From contig CDRNVI010000085.1 of assembly GCA_977017575.1 (NCBI GenBank), positions 1 to 64,000 of the forward strand: a stretch of DNA of 64,000 bases, read 5' to 3'. The stretch is from Paramoeba atlantica. Its lineage: Eukaryota > Discosea. Position numbers and translations under genes: made by a program. Shown piece after piece: positions 49,561-59,995 of this stretch (within the stretch, counting starts at the first letter, position 1; every line of letters starts with the position of its first letter). The notes under the pieces were generated by a model. It was not told where the DNA came from. It did not search any database and saw only the letters and a list, made by a program, of their open reading frames with translations.

Positions 49561-50098
49561 GATTCCGCTGTCACGTTCTGGATCCTTATCCGAGTTGAAT
49601 CATCCTCGTTTCGCAGTTTCACTGGTGATGGACTGTGGCTGCGATTAGGAAGTTGAGGCAGCTGAATGCTTTGCTGACTGCTTGCAATCGATGTCAAAGT
49701 TGAGACAGCTGCGCCGCACGTTTTCGCTGCCATGCCGCACGATTTCGTGATAATGGAACTCCATCCATTTACTTGATACAGAGTTTTGCTAATAGGAGAA
49801 GATTGGACTATGCGCGGTGCTACCGAGGCGTTCTTTCGCTGAGCTTCTCGTTTTTCTTTCTGCATGCGTGTCCACAAATCGTTGAACGTTTGCCTCCGAA
49901 TGTTTGACTTTGAAATTGTAATTTTCATGGTTTTCTGAGACCTGATGTTTGGTGATTCTGATGCGACGTTTGGCGTAACGTTTGTCGACGAGAGCGATGG
50001 TGGAAATTCTGAATCTTTTCGTGAAACCGCAACTGGTATTGTTCTTTGTGGCGTGACCATCTCGTGAGCCTTGCGGTGCGAGAATCCTTTAGGCGGTT
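49560..50098 (-). CDS. Unrecognised serine-rich ORF
   Basis: Minus-strand frame of about 180 residues from MVTPQRTIPVAVSRKD near 50060, rich in Ser, Pro and basic residues, with a helical stretch FNDLWTRMQKEKREAQRK. No known domain. It may be the N-terminal part of a LINE ORF, or a piece of host gene between elements. The frame continues into a homopolymer on its right. Confidence 0.3.
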
Positions 50099-50190
50099 TT
50101 TTTTTTTTTTTTTTTTTTTGAAACATATAAGTAACAAACAAATATAAGCAAATACCTATGACTAATATAATTTTTTTTTTTTTTTTTTTT
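50099..50190 (-). repeat. V2-type repeat fragment between poly(T) tracts
   Basis: GAAACATATAAGTAAC … CTATGACTAATATAA (50120-50170) matches part of the solo repeat at 17420-17475. T runs of about 20 flank it at 50099-50119 and 50171-50190. A short retroposed piece, or two adjacent poly(A) ends. Confidence 0.55.
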
Positions 50191-51775
50191 GATCTTACAA
50201 AAAGGTTGATCTTACAAAAAGGTTGATCTTACAAAAAGGTTTTCAATGATAAGTAAAACACAGTCTGTGAACATTCATCTCAGTTTCTTTTCATAGACTT
50301 TCAGTCGTCTAAACTTCAACTCTTATATCAATAGTCAACGCCTACCGAAAAACTCGCACGTGCCTAAAAAGCCGTATTGTCCACTTGAGTTGTGGCTATG
50401 TATTTGCGGAGTTGGGACATCACCACTGAACCGTTAAGTTCCTGTAGTCGAAGGGTGAAATCCTGTACTACGAAGTCCCGTTCGAGTCCACATGCATCAG
50501 CCAGGGTTGTGATAAGCGCTTTGGTGTTGCTGTGCATTGCACCGCCGGAGAGCATTGGTACACATTGGAATTGCTCATTAGGAATAAGCTTAGACGCCAC
50601 GTATTTGGAGACTTTGCGTTTTATGGCATCACGGAAAAGCTGAGCGGTGCTACGTCCAACATTTGATTGCGATAGCTCGTGGACGATGGTGAAATCGTAG
50701 TATACATCTCCGCTTGCCCAATGAATCACGATATCTGGGCCCGAATGATAAAAAGATCCGGATCCGCAGGTTCTTTGGTGATGGGATTTGCCGTCGCCAT
50801 CCACGCTTGCTCCACATTTTGCGCAAGTATAGGTGGAGAACTGTCTGGGTTCCAGCTCACAGGGCAGACCTGATTTTATGCATAATTCATAAATATTCCG
50901 AACCATCCTGTTGTGCTTTGCCGTTGCGTTATTGCCTGAACATTTGACGCACCCGGACACGTGCGTGAGCGCTGTACGGGGGGTAAGTAATGCATGGCAC
51001 CCTGGACACTGTAAATTGGAGGGAAGGCTCGGATGTGCAATCCCAATGCGTGGCATAACTGCTAACTTGAAAAGTCGCGTAGGTACAAGTCTAGAATTTG
51101 AGGTGAGCCATGAATAGTTACCTTTGGAGCTAGCTGCTCGTATTATGTGGGCTTGCGTTTTGTCTGTCATTAATTTGTCCCGTATGTCGTTGTGGTAGAG
51201 TTCCTCGGTGACTTCTTCTTCCTCCGTAGGGGCGTGCTGGCTGAGTTGAGGTTGGCTCTGCACTACGCCTAAACGAGCGGCGGGAGCTGAAAGGTGAGAT
51301 GGTCGCTCCGTTGCTGCAAGTTTCGAACGAGTGTAGGCTGCCTCTCGAAGAGGTTCTGAGGGAGTAAGTCCAAGCCCGCCTTTTTTGAGGGGAAGGCGTG
51401 CCCAAGAAAGTTGTTCTGCTGTGAGTTCTCCAAACCACGTCTGTAGCGTATCTGATACCCTGGAGTCGAATTGTCGCGTAAGGTGCAATGATGTGTCTGG
51501 GTGGTGGACGCGAATGTGATATCTGTGGCGCACGTTGACACAGCGTGATAGGAGGAGGAGAGAAACGTTGCTTGCCCCCATAAGCTGTAGACGACGGAAG
51601 ATAGTTTGGTGCTTTTCGAGCTTTTGCAGAAGCTTCTCACTTAAGATGTCTGGTTCTCCAACAAAAGCCCCCAGAACCTTTATCGCTTGTGCTTCAGTTG
51701 CCACGCCAGCTCCTTGTAATGGATTCGGAAGAGGGATTTTTTGTGTTCCTTCGAACCAGACACACTTTACTTAGG
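50191..51775 (-). mobile_element. LINE L6, CRE-like, 5'-truncated
   Basis: Minus strand from the RT palm-end (KCVWFEGTQKIPLPNPLQ, about 51775) to the stop at 50364, then a 3' end with three copies of the 17-bp GATCTTACAAAAAGGTT (plus-strand reading, 50191-50241) and poly(A) (T run 50171-50190). Confidence 0.75.
50364..51704 (-). pseudogene. L6 ORF fragment: RT thumb and RLE
   Basis: A 446-residue open frame. Contains IKVLGAFVGEPD, RRLQLMGASNVSLLLLSRC, KKGGLGLTPSEP, CPGC…HVSGCVKC-x8-H, CAKC…HHQRTC, the nuclease SGPDIVIHW-x8-YDFTIVHE and LQELNGSVVMSQLR. The catalytic RT half is absent because of 5' truncation. Confidence 0.8.
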
Positions 51776-52141
51776 CGGTTGAGGCGTCTCCGTTGAAGCA
51801 CCTTGTGGGGGAGAGGGGCTCAGTCGGATTAGCTGTGGTGAGGCGAGCGGGGGTGGCATAGGGCGCGGTAGAGCTGAGGGGGCGGAGGAGTTCAGAGGCG
51901 GCGGAGAATGGAGCGGTCGACGATTACGTGCGGCTCTCGTTGGAAACCGTGAAGGGAAGTGCGCCGCAAGGGTATCATAGAAGGAGGGTTTCTTTGCCAT
52001 AATTTTGTCAGGTTGACTTGGTGGTGAGCTCGGCTGCGGTAGTGTTGTTGGCTGCGGTGGCGGTAATAGCCGCCCCTCGGCACTGCCGCATCTGCCAACG
52101 CGTGAAGTACGAACCTCGTTTTTTTTTTTTGCTCCAATCGT
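51776..52141 (-). other. Mixed debris with a proline-rich frame
   Basis: Minus strand. A LINE C-terminal scrap (LHALADAA, 52080-52115) is followed by GCCGAGGGGCGGCTAT, the end sequence of V2-type repeat A, and then a 77-codon frame MAKKPSFYDTLAAHFPSRF … rich in Pro and Ser. The frame could be a Gag N terminus, but I cannot assign it. It stops at the edge of L6. Confidence 0.35.
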
Positions 52142-52748
52142 CCAATTAAATTGTCATGCAGTTTTTACATGAAAATAAGCATGCAGGTCACTCACCCTAG
52201 TTGTTTAGTACCTTGTTATGTTTGGTACCGGGCAGTGCCGTAGTTCGATCAAAAAACGTTTTTTTTTTTTTTTTAATATCCTAAAAGAATATGACATATT
52301 TTTTTTTTTGATAACCTAATATATTATCCCATACCCCGCGCAGCAGGGAGCTGAGCGTCAAAGAAAAAAAAAAAAACCTGTGTGGCAGTCACCCTAGTTG
52401 TGTAGTACCTTGTTATATTCGGTACCGGATGGTGCCACAATCAAATCGAAACCGGACAGCAATAAAAGAATCTACAATGTGAAATGTAGAATAAGAAAAC
52501 ATGAAAATAAGCATGCAGGTCACTCACCCTAGTTGTTTAGTACCTTGTTATGTTTGGTACCAGGTGGTGATAGAATCCATTTCATAAGACAGCAGGAAAA
52601 AACAGCAGGAAAAACGAACAAGATCTGGCGTGCAATTCAAGGCGTGCATAATATCTGGCGTGCAATATCTGGCGTGCAGTATCTGGCGTGCATAATATCA
52701 ACAACAGAATGTACTATTTTTGAAGCTTTGACTTGAAGCAAAAGCTAA
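52142..52748 (-). repeat. Hairpin modules and short repeats, L7 3' region
   Basis: Three copies of a structured module, in minus orientation, at 52186-52245, 52380-52440 and 52517-52575. Each reads GGTACC-(loop ATAACAA)-GGTACT-A-rich-CTAGGGTG, with a variable outer stem. A 63-bp block (52167-52229) recurs nearly unchanged at 52499-52562. Repeats of ATCTGGCGTGCA lie at 52620-52690. Poly(T) runs at 52259 and 52300. The block follows the L7 stop, so it may be its 3' untranslated region. Confidence 0.6.
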
Positions 52749-54502
52749 TCATAGTCGTAGACCTCCAACCCATTTTTCAGCCTGAATATATTGCCGCAAT
52801 TGAGAAACTACTGCGTATGCAGAATATTTCTCTAACTCAAGCTGAAAGGCTTTTCGTGTTGGCGTATAATCTAGACCTGCCCTCTTTGCCAATGTTTTTA
52901 GTAGCTGTTTAGTCTCCTCGTGCAAGACCCCACAATCAGTAATCGCAATGCAACGGAAACTTTCGGGATCTAAGCCTTTCTCCTTCATGTATTTATTATT
53001 CTTTCTGTCTTGGGCACTCTGGAGCAAGTCATTGCTACTTTGCTTTCGGTAGCTACTGCAACACGTATGAACTACGGTTAAATCGTATAAAATTTCACCA
53101 ACGTCGGGCCACAAGATCGCAAGGTCTGGTCCGGATCTGATTCTACGAGCTCGGCATGGGTGTTGTTCTGCTGCTTCTGGGGAAATTGAACATTTGCACT
53201 TAGTGCAGAAGAATGACGTGTGAATTCGTGGCTCGATTGCACAAGGGAGACTGGCTTTGGAACACAGATCGGAAAGATATCGCACCAAATGAGAGTGTTT
53301 GCGTGTACAGTTCATTCCAGCGCATCGTGAGCAACCGGCTACGTGAGGAATGATTTTGCATGCCGACTCTACAATTCCACATCCCGGGCATGTGATATTG
53401 CATGGAGCGTTACTGAGTTCGATTCCGAGGCGCATCATAAGAGTGTACCGAAAGAGGTAGGGATTTACGTAATTGTTCGTCGAGTCTAAATGTGTGCTCG
53501 CTTCTTTTGTGCGTTTCGTGATATCTTGAAATCTGGGATTCTCGTTCAAATCCATTGCTACCTTTTCATGTTCACTCTTCATATTCTTTGACAGCTGGGT
53601 ACGTACCGCCTGAGCTTTCGATCCAGGACTACTTACTTGTTTCTTGGCTGAGCTATCTACTGGAGCATTAGAGGGCTGATTTCGCTCTTCAATAGATTTG
53701 CGTGAGGCTTCGAAAAAGTAACGTTGCTTTAGAACCGTTGAGGTAATTCCAAGGCCTCCCATTTTACATGGAAGGGCGGCGAGTTTGAGGGCTTCACTGT
53801 CAGCACCACACCATTTCTTTAGAATCTTGTGTATTTCTTCATCAAAGGTCTGTGCTAGGAGAATAGAGGCTCCAGGTTTGTGGACTCGCAGATGGTAGTC
53901 GTGGCGCGGTAATGTGCATCTCTTGAGAATCGCGAGCGATAAGTTGCTTGGGCCCATAATCTTGAGTCTTCGGAAAAGACATTTATGTTTCTCCAGCTTT
54001 TCCAACAGTTTTCGCTCCACTGCTTTATTGTGTCCTATGTACGCCCCAAGAACTTTGATGGAATCCACGCAGTCTTCCACCCCAAGCTCTCGAAGTGACA
54101 TGCCTCGGTGGTTAGTGGTGTTATTGCCTTGGAAAAGTTCGCACTTGCGAGAATTTATTTCGAGGTTTAATTCACTTGTCAGTTCTTTAAAATGAAGAAA
54201 AGCAACTTCCAATGATGATTCATTCTTAGAACTCATGGTAACATCGTCTTGGTAGGCTCGAATGGTGACGTCTGGATAGAGTTTCGCAATTTTCTTCAAC
54301 GGACCTTGCAGCACGGCGCAGAAATATACTGACGAGAGTGCTGATCCCTGTCGGACTCCTGATGAGCTTTCAATTACGGAATGCAAGGTATTGTTCGCGA
54401 AGAAAAGAAGTTCCGATGATTGCCCGTACTCAAAATAAAACATTCGCATGAAATATTTGAATACTGGATACTCAAGAAGAGCTTGCTCTATTGATGTGCG
54501 AT
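52749..54502 (-). pseudogene. LINE L7, CRE-like, 5'-truncated
   Basis: Minus strand, starting inside RT (RTSIEQALLEYPVFKYFMR near 54497) and running 566 open residues to the stop at 52749. Contains SGVRQGSALSSVYFC, catalytic AYQDDVTMSS, GLGITSTVLKQRYF, CPGC…HVAGCSRC-x8-H, CTKC…HPC, the nuclease SGPDLAILW-x9-YDLTVVH and FQLELEKYSAYAVVSQLR. Same subfamily as L8. The 5' half ends at the SL tag of L8. Confidence 0.8.
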
Positions 54503-54519
54503 GTTTCTGTACCTTGTTG
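54503..54519 (+). other. Partial spliced leader at L8 5' end
   Basis: GTTTCTGTACCTTGTTG, the last 17 nt of the SL, followed by TTTTATTTTTATTTTTACTC and the L8 ATG at 54542. No GT donor follows. Confidence 0.75.
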
Positions 54520-54541
54520 TTTTATTTTTATTTTTACTCGT

Positions 54542-56025
54542 ATGAACACGCAAAACGCCGAACAAATTATGAAGAGGGGATCAACGCTCGATAAGCCAAA
54601 GAAAACCCCCCGTGTGAGAGTTATTATGAGTGCAAAGGAATTATCGCCGAACTGGGCCGACCACGAGGTACATAGCAACTACCGACGGCCAAGGATAAAA
54701 TTTTCTGATGCAAGGCCGACCTCACAAGAGTCCGAGAATGATTCCGATGAGGAGAGAGATTCATCCAAACATCCTGAAGATTGCGAAGGCGCCTCCGATG
54801 ATACCACAGGCGAAGAATCTGATGTGATGTCGGTGGATGAGGAAGTGACGTCGATGGATGGGGAAGTGGGGCAACGCAAAAACGAAGAATTTCCGAAGGC
54901 TCCAGATCACATCAACACCATTATCCATGAATGGGGCAAAGGAACGACGTGCGAACTGAGATGGGGATTCAAAAAAGAGCAGAAATATGCCTCAAAAGGA
55001 GTAGTGGTGAAGAGGACTGTCCGAAAAGGTATTGTAAAGCTGAAGGTGGAATACAAGCCAAGCGACGGAGACAATGGACCCTCTGGTTTTATCTACCTTC
55101 CTCCATCTGCAAAAGTGAAAATTTGGTCCATTAAGGCACTGTGTCTAAATAAAGTAAAAAGCGTCGATGTGTCAATGGAAAACACTGGAAATTCAGAGAA
55201 CAAGGAGGAGCGAGGCATTGAGGGAACATCTGATTTGGAACCGCTGCCAAAGATGGCACAAATTGATCCAACGTTTGCCGTCCATGTAATCGCGATTTTT
55301 CGTTCCATTATTAAAGCGTACCCGAAGGCTCAGACAGAAGCAGAAAGAACTGTTATCTGGCACAAACTCCTCGATACACCACGGGACTCTTTGGCCACAG
55401 TCCGTCTAAACTACCTACGGCGCCAGAGCTCCGTACAGCGTCGAGGGAGACGTGAGTGGGAAACTATCGATACGAACATTACCGAGGAAGAACGACTTGT
55501 ACAAGAAGTAGACAAACGATCAATTCGAAATGCATTGCAAGCAGCAAAGGCAGGAAATCTTGGAAAAGCTACCCGCATACTCGACAATGTTTACAAGGAC
55601 TCTGCTCTTCCACTCTGGGAAAAGGTTGACAAACTTCGAGATCTACACCCCAAAGGCCCTACACCTCAAACTTCTGATCGAGACTTCCCGCGAATTGCGA
55701 TATTGGAACCTTCTGAACTTCGTCTAGCGACTGAAAAATTGTCAAAAGGTGCAGCTCCTGGCCCGACAGGTCTGAGTGAAAGCATGATGCGAATTTTAGT
55801 GGAGGACGAAGAATCCTGCCTTTCACTCTGCCACATGCTGAGAGACGTCATAAATGGGGAAGTTGCGAAAAGTGTCCGAGTAAGATTAACACGATGCAGA
55901 ATGATAGCCCTTGCAAAACCGAACAATGGAATACGACCGGTTGCAATGGGGGAAACGCTGCTAAAAATTTGCGGGTGTATCCTCCTTGAGCGCCATGCGA
56001 ACTCCTTGTCAGACATATTCCAACT
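54542..56025 (+). pseudogene. L8 ORF, N-terminal part
   Basis: Starts at ATG 54542 (MNTQNAEQIMKRGSTLDKPK). Acidic disordered segment, then the conserved N-terminal domain KGTTCELRWGFKKEQ … LPPSAKVKIWSI, a linker with RSIRNALQAAKAGNLGKA, and the start of RT (AAPGPTGLSESMMRILVED; IIGLAKP-like MIALAKPNNGIRPVAMGE). The frame is open up to the L9 insertion in the sequence ERHANSLSDIF. Confidence 0.8.
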
Positions 56026-56428
56026 TTTTTTTTTATAGGAGATTTCAACGCCCCCTTAACGCTTATATCAAAAAAGTGGTCTTAATCAAACAAGCAAGCA
56101 AAGTAAGATGAATTTTTTTTTTTTTTTTTTTTTTGCGAGACGCTTGGAAAAAAAATAAGCGTTCCAGGAAATGAAACCACCAACTCCTCAATAATCTAAC
56201 GTAAATTGAAGGTATTTTTTTTTTTTTTTATTCTATTAGAATTTCCCTGAGTTGGTGATCTCAGGCTACTATTGAAAAGGGAATGTTATGGTCTTTCGGT
56301 TTTATATAACAATATCTTCATATAGTCGAACGTGTACGAGCTGCCGTCATATGTTAAGAATTTGGGTTTTCTCAAATACCCGTAAATTTAGATTACAAAT
56401 TTTACTTTAAAGAGACTTTAAATATATC

Positions 56429-59400
56429 TTATAGGCGCAATTCACTCATCCACTTCTCTGCTGGAATGTAGTCTCGGAGCTGCGACACTACCGTGTACGC
56501 TGACATTTTTTCGATTTCGAGCTGGAAAGCATTGCGCACGCTTTCATATTTAAGTTTCGCTCTTTGTGAGAGAGCCTTCAGCAACGCCTTAGTATCGTCA
56601 TGTAGAAGGCCGCAATCTGTTGCAGCCAGACACTTAAACGAATCGCTATCGACACCCTTCTCAGTAACGTATTTCTTATATTTTCTGTCGGAGACCTGCT
56701 GCATAAGGGCAGAGCTGGTGTGTTTTGCGTAGCTTGAGCAGCACGTATGTACTATTGTGAAGTCGTAGAGTACCTCACCCATGTGAGGCCACATGATGGC
56801 CAGATCTGGACCTGAACGAATACGGCGTGCTTTGCAAGGATGTTGCGCGGCGACATCTGCTGAGATAGTGCACTTACATTTAGTGCAATGATACGAGGAG
56901 TAGATGCGGGGTTCGATCACGCTAGGAAGGCCTGCTTTTGAGCACAACTCTGAGAGATACCGGACGATATGTGAATGTTTGCGTGTGGAGTTCATCCCGG
57001 AGCATCGGGAGCATCCAGCAACGTGGGGAATAATGGTGGAGGGTGATTCTTGATTAGAACAGCCGGGGCATGTTACTTTGGCCGGTGCCTTAGGCAAGCC
57101 AATTCCTAAGCGCATCATGAGCGTATATCGGAATAGGTATGGGTTAACGTAGTTGCTGGTGTTTTCGAGGTGGATATTAGCCTCTTTAGTGCGTTTTATG
57201 ATGTTCGCTGCGGTGGAGTCTTTCTGTATTTCTGTCAATTGTTTTTCGTGAGCTTGACTCATGATCTTCTTAAGCGATTTGCGGGCCTTTTCTGCGCGGC
57301 TCTGAATTTTAGCTTTGCTCTTGTCATTGCCTTGCGAATCTACCGGAGCTTTATTGGGTTCCAAGTGCTCTTCAATAGATTCTCGGGCTGCTGCGAAGTA
57401 GTGCTGCTGTTTCAGAGTGCAAGAAGTCAGTCCTAATCCACCTAATTTTTGCGGGAGAGCTGCGAGCTTAAGTGCCTGGGCGTCCGCGCCGCACCATTTC
57501 TGCAAGACTTCGTGTACGTGGCTTTCAAAAGAATGTGCCAGACGCCGAGTGGCCTCCGGGCGGTGAACTCTCAGATGATAGTCTTGACGTGGAATTGTAC
57601 ATCGGCGAAGAATCGCGAGAGAAAGGTTACTGGGGCCCATGAGAAGTAAACGGCGGAAAAGGCATTTATGCTTACTGAGTTTGCGCAGGAGAAGATCCTC
57701 TACCACATTATCTTTCCCGATATAGGCTCCCAGAATCTTGATCGAATCAGTGCAAAGCTTGACGCCTAGATTATGCAAAGAGAACGGTTCGTATGTGGTA
57801 TTTTTCTGGAAAAATTCGCATTTCTGAAAGTTGACGCGTAGATTGAGCTCGCCTGTGATTTCACGTAAGTGCAGGAACGCAGCTTCAAGTGACGGTACGT
57901 TTGTAGAGCTGAGAGTCACATCGTCTTGATATGCTCGTATTTTGACGTCGGGGTATAAGCTTGCGATCTCGCGAATGGGACCGTGTAAAAGTGCACAGAA
58001 GTACATGGAGGATAATGATGAGCCTTGTCGAATTCCTGACGAACTTTCGATGGTCGCGAAAAGAGCGTTGTGTGCGAAAAACAAAAGTTCGGATGAGAGG
58101 CCGTATTCAAGGTAAAACAGTCGCATAAAAGGTTTGAACACAGGATTCTCTAGTAGTGCTTGTGTTATGGCGTCGCGTCGTGGAGTGTTGTATGCGTTCG
58201 TGAAATCTACCGTAATCAATGCGCATCCATCCTCGTATTCTTGTAGTAGCTCATGCACTATTGATTCACATGCGCTCTTGTGGAGAACGCCCCGCTGCAT
58301 AGGCGAAAAGTATTTTCGTAGTGCACATTCATGTCGCTCGAGTAAAATGGATCCGCAGATTTTTAGGATCGTCTCCCCCATGGCGACTGGCCGTATACCG
58401 TTTTGTGGCTTCGGAAGAGCAATAATTCGGCAACGAGTGAGACGCTTCCGCACGCTTACAGGCACGTCGCCATTGATAACGTCGCGAATCATATGGCATA
58501 ATGAAAGGCATGCTTCTTCATCTTCAACAAGCAAACGCATCATGCTCTCACTAAGCCCGCTTGGTCCCGGAGATGCCCCTCGCGCAAGTTTTTCGACTGC
58601 AAGGCGGAGTTCTGATTTATCTACAACGCCGATCCGTGGAAAGTCAGCTTCCGGAATTTCAATACTAGGCCCCTCGGGATGCAAATCGCGAAGTTTCTGT
58701 AATTTTTCATGCGCTGTAAGATTGGAGACCTTGTAAACGTTGTCGAGAATTCGAGTGGCTTTCCCGATGTTTCCAGCTCGAGCGGTCGTTAAAGCATTCT
58801 TGATCGAGCGACGGTCGACGCCAAGTTCTTCCCTTTGTTCTATGCTGAGTGTTTCGTTTTCCGATGGATCCGCTTGTTTGTTTATGTGTCCGACTCGTTG
58901 ATTTTGCCGAGAAAGTTGACGAATAGTAGCGAGCGAGTCTCTTGGTGCGTTCAAAAATTTATGCCAGATAGCTGTTTTCTCAGAGTCAAGTTCTACCGAT
59001 GGATACCCACGAAGTATGGCTCGGAAGATGGCGACTACATGGATTGAAAAAGATGAATCAATGGGTACCATCGTGGGCAGCGGCTCGAGATCACTTTGAC
59101 CATTTTCATCGCTAGACACGTTGTCGGCGTGTTCTTCTAAATTCCGCGTAATTGTTTCGACTTTGATCAGTTTCGTGGCTCGTATCGAACAGATTCTGAT
59201 CCTGTTTGTGTGTGGAAGATAAAGAAAGCCACTGGGACCTTTGCTGCCTTGAGCTGGATTGTAAGAGATTTTGACTTTGACCATTCCTTTTCGTGAGGTC
59301 CTACCTACGACGATGCCTTTCGACGTGTAATTCACCGTGTCTTGTCGGAAGCCCCACTCGATAACACATTCCGTGCCTTTGCCCCACTTTGCTACCATGT

Positions 59401-59968
59401 TGTGCACATGATCCGGTGCTTTGGAAAGAGCACTTCTGTTTGCCAGATCTGCTATGACCTCGTTATCGCTGTCAAGAGACATATCTTCGCTCTCGTCTTC
59501 GTAATGTTCCTCTTCCGAGTCAATATCCGGTGTTGTCTCTTGTTGTGGTTCTTGACGTGGCTGTTCGTCGAAAGATGTCAATCGAAAGGTCTTAGGCGTG
59601 ATTTTGATTTTGATTTTGTCGCTGTGCGCACTGTTCTGTTCGCCGTGATCAGCCCAGTCTTTTGGCAGAGGTGTAGATCCGACGATTCGAATTCTTGGGG
59701 TTTTCTTTGGTTTGGACATTTCATGCGTAATTCGGCCATCTCCTGTGGTGAGATCGGGTAAGTCTGACGCCGTGTGATTTCCGGAGCGTTCCTTCATTCC
59801 CTCTTTCCGCGAAACTTGTAGAATCTTGATTATTGAGCCGTCTGAGGAAACCGTTGTTGTGCTCTTCTTTTCTTTGCCACGCTTTCCTTTTTCACGTGAT
59901 TTCTCTGTTGTACGACTTGTCTTCAGGTCTGAATTTTTGCTCACGACTGAGCGGGAAGGGCGTGTCAT
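56429..59968 (-). CDS. L9 ORF: RT with C-terminal RLE, intact
   Basis: A 1,179-residue protein from ATG 59968 (MTRPSRSVVSKNSD). Layout: basic and acidic disordered N terminus to about 180, conserved domain KGTECVIEWGFRQD … LPHTNRIRICSI (about 200-270), linker, RT (ASPGPSGLSESMMRLLVED; ITVDFTNAYNTP; SGIRQGSSLSSMYFC; catalytic AYQDDVTLSS), thumb (KLGGLGLTSCTLKQQHYF), zinc finger CPGC…HVAGCSRC-x8-H, finger CTKC…HPC, the nuclease SGPDLAIMW-x9-YDFTIVHTC and the terminal FQLEIEKMSAYTVVSQLR. Single-ORF RLE LINEs of this kind nick DNA and prime cDNA at the cut. All catalytic positions that I can see are kept. Confidence 0.9.
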   Translation of the reverse strand: MTRPSRSVVSKNSDLKTSRTTEKSREKGKRGKEKKSTTTVSSDGSIIKILQVSRKEGMKERSGNHTASDLPDLTTGDGRITHEMSKPKKTPRIRIVGSTPLPKDWADHGEQNSAHSDKIKIKITPKTFRLTSFDEQPRQEPQQETTPDIDSEEEHYEDESEDMSLDSDNEVIADLANRSALSKAPDHVHNMVAKWGKGTECVIEWGFRQDTVNYTSKGIVVGRTSRKGMVKVKISYNPAQGSKGPSGFLYLPHTNRIRICSIRATKLIKVETITRNLEEHADNVSSDENGQSDLEPLPTMVPIDSSFSIHVVAIFRAILRGYPSVELDSEKTAIWHKFLNAPRDSLATIRQLSRQNQRVGHINKQADPSENETLSIEQREELGVDRRSIKNALTTARAGNIGKATRILDNVYKVSNLTAHEKLQKLRDLHPEGPSIEIPEADFPRIGVVDKSELRLAVEKLARGASPGPSGLSESMMRLLVEDEEACLSLCHMIRDVINGDVPVSVRKRLTRCRIIALPKPQNGIRPVAMGETILKICGSILLERHECALRKYFSPMQRGVLHKSACESIVHELLQEYEDGCALITVDFTNAYNTPRRDAITQALLENPVFKPFMRLFYLEYGLSSELLFFAHNALFATIESSSGIRQGSSLSSMYFCALLHGPIREIASLYPDVKIRAYQDDVTLSSTNVPSLEAAFLHLREITGELNLRVNFQKCEFFQKNTTYEPFSLHNLGVKLCTDSIKILGAYIGKDNVVEDLLLRKLSKHKCLFRRLLLMGPSNLSLAILRRCTIPRQDYHLRVHRPEATRRLAHSFESHVHEVLQKWCGADAQALKLAALPQKLGGLGLTSCTLKQQHYFAAARESIEEHLEPNKAPVDSQGNDKSKAKIQSRAEKARKSLKKIMSQAHEKQLTEIQKDSTAANIIKRTKEANIHLENTSNYVNPYLFRYTLMMRLGIGLPKAPAKVTCPGCSNQESPSTIIPHVAGCSRCSGMNSTRKHSHIVRYLSELCSKAGLPSVIEPRIYSSYHCTKCKCTISADVAAQHPCKARRIRSGPDLAIMWPHMGEVLYDFTIVHTCCSSYAKHTSSALMQQVSDRKYKKYVTEKGVDSDSFKCLAATDCGLLHDDTKALLKALSQRAKLKYESVRNAFQLEIEKMSAYTVVSQLRDYIPAEKWMSELRL

Positions 59969-59995
59969 AACGATTGAGATAATAAGAAAATAAAT

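Noticed and set aside
52749-56025. Twin-priming (5' inversion) origin of the L7/L8 head-to-head pair
   Set aside because: L7 and L8 overlap over RT and differ in many residues, so they are separate copies and not two halves of one.
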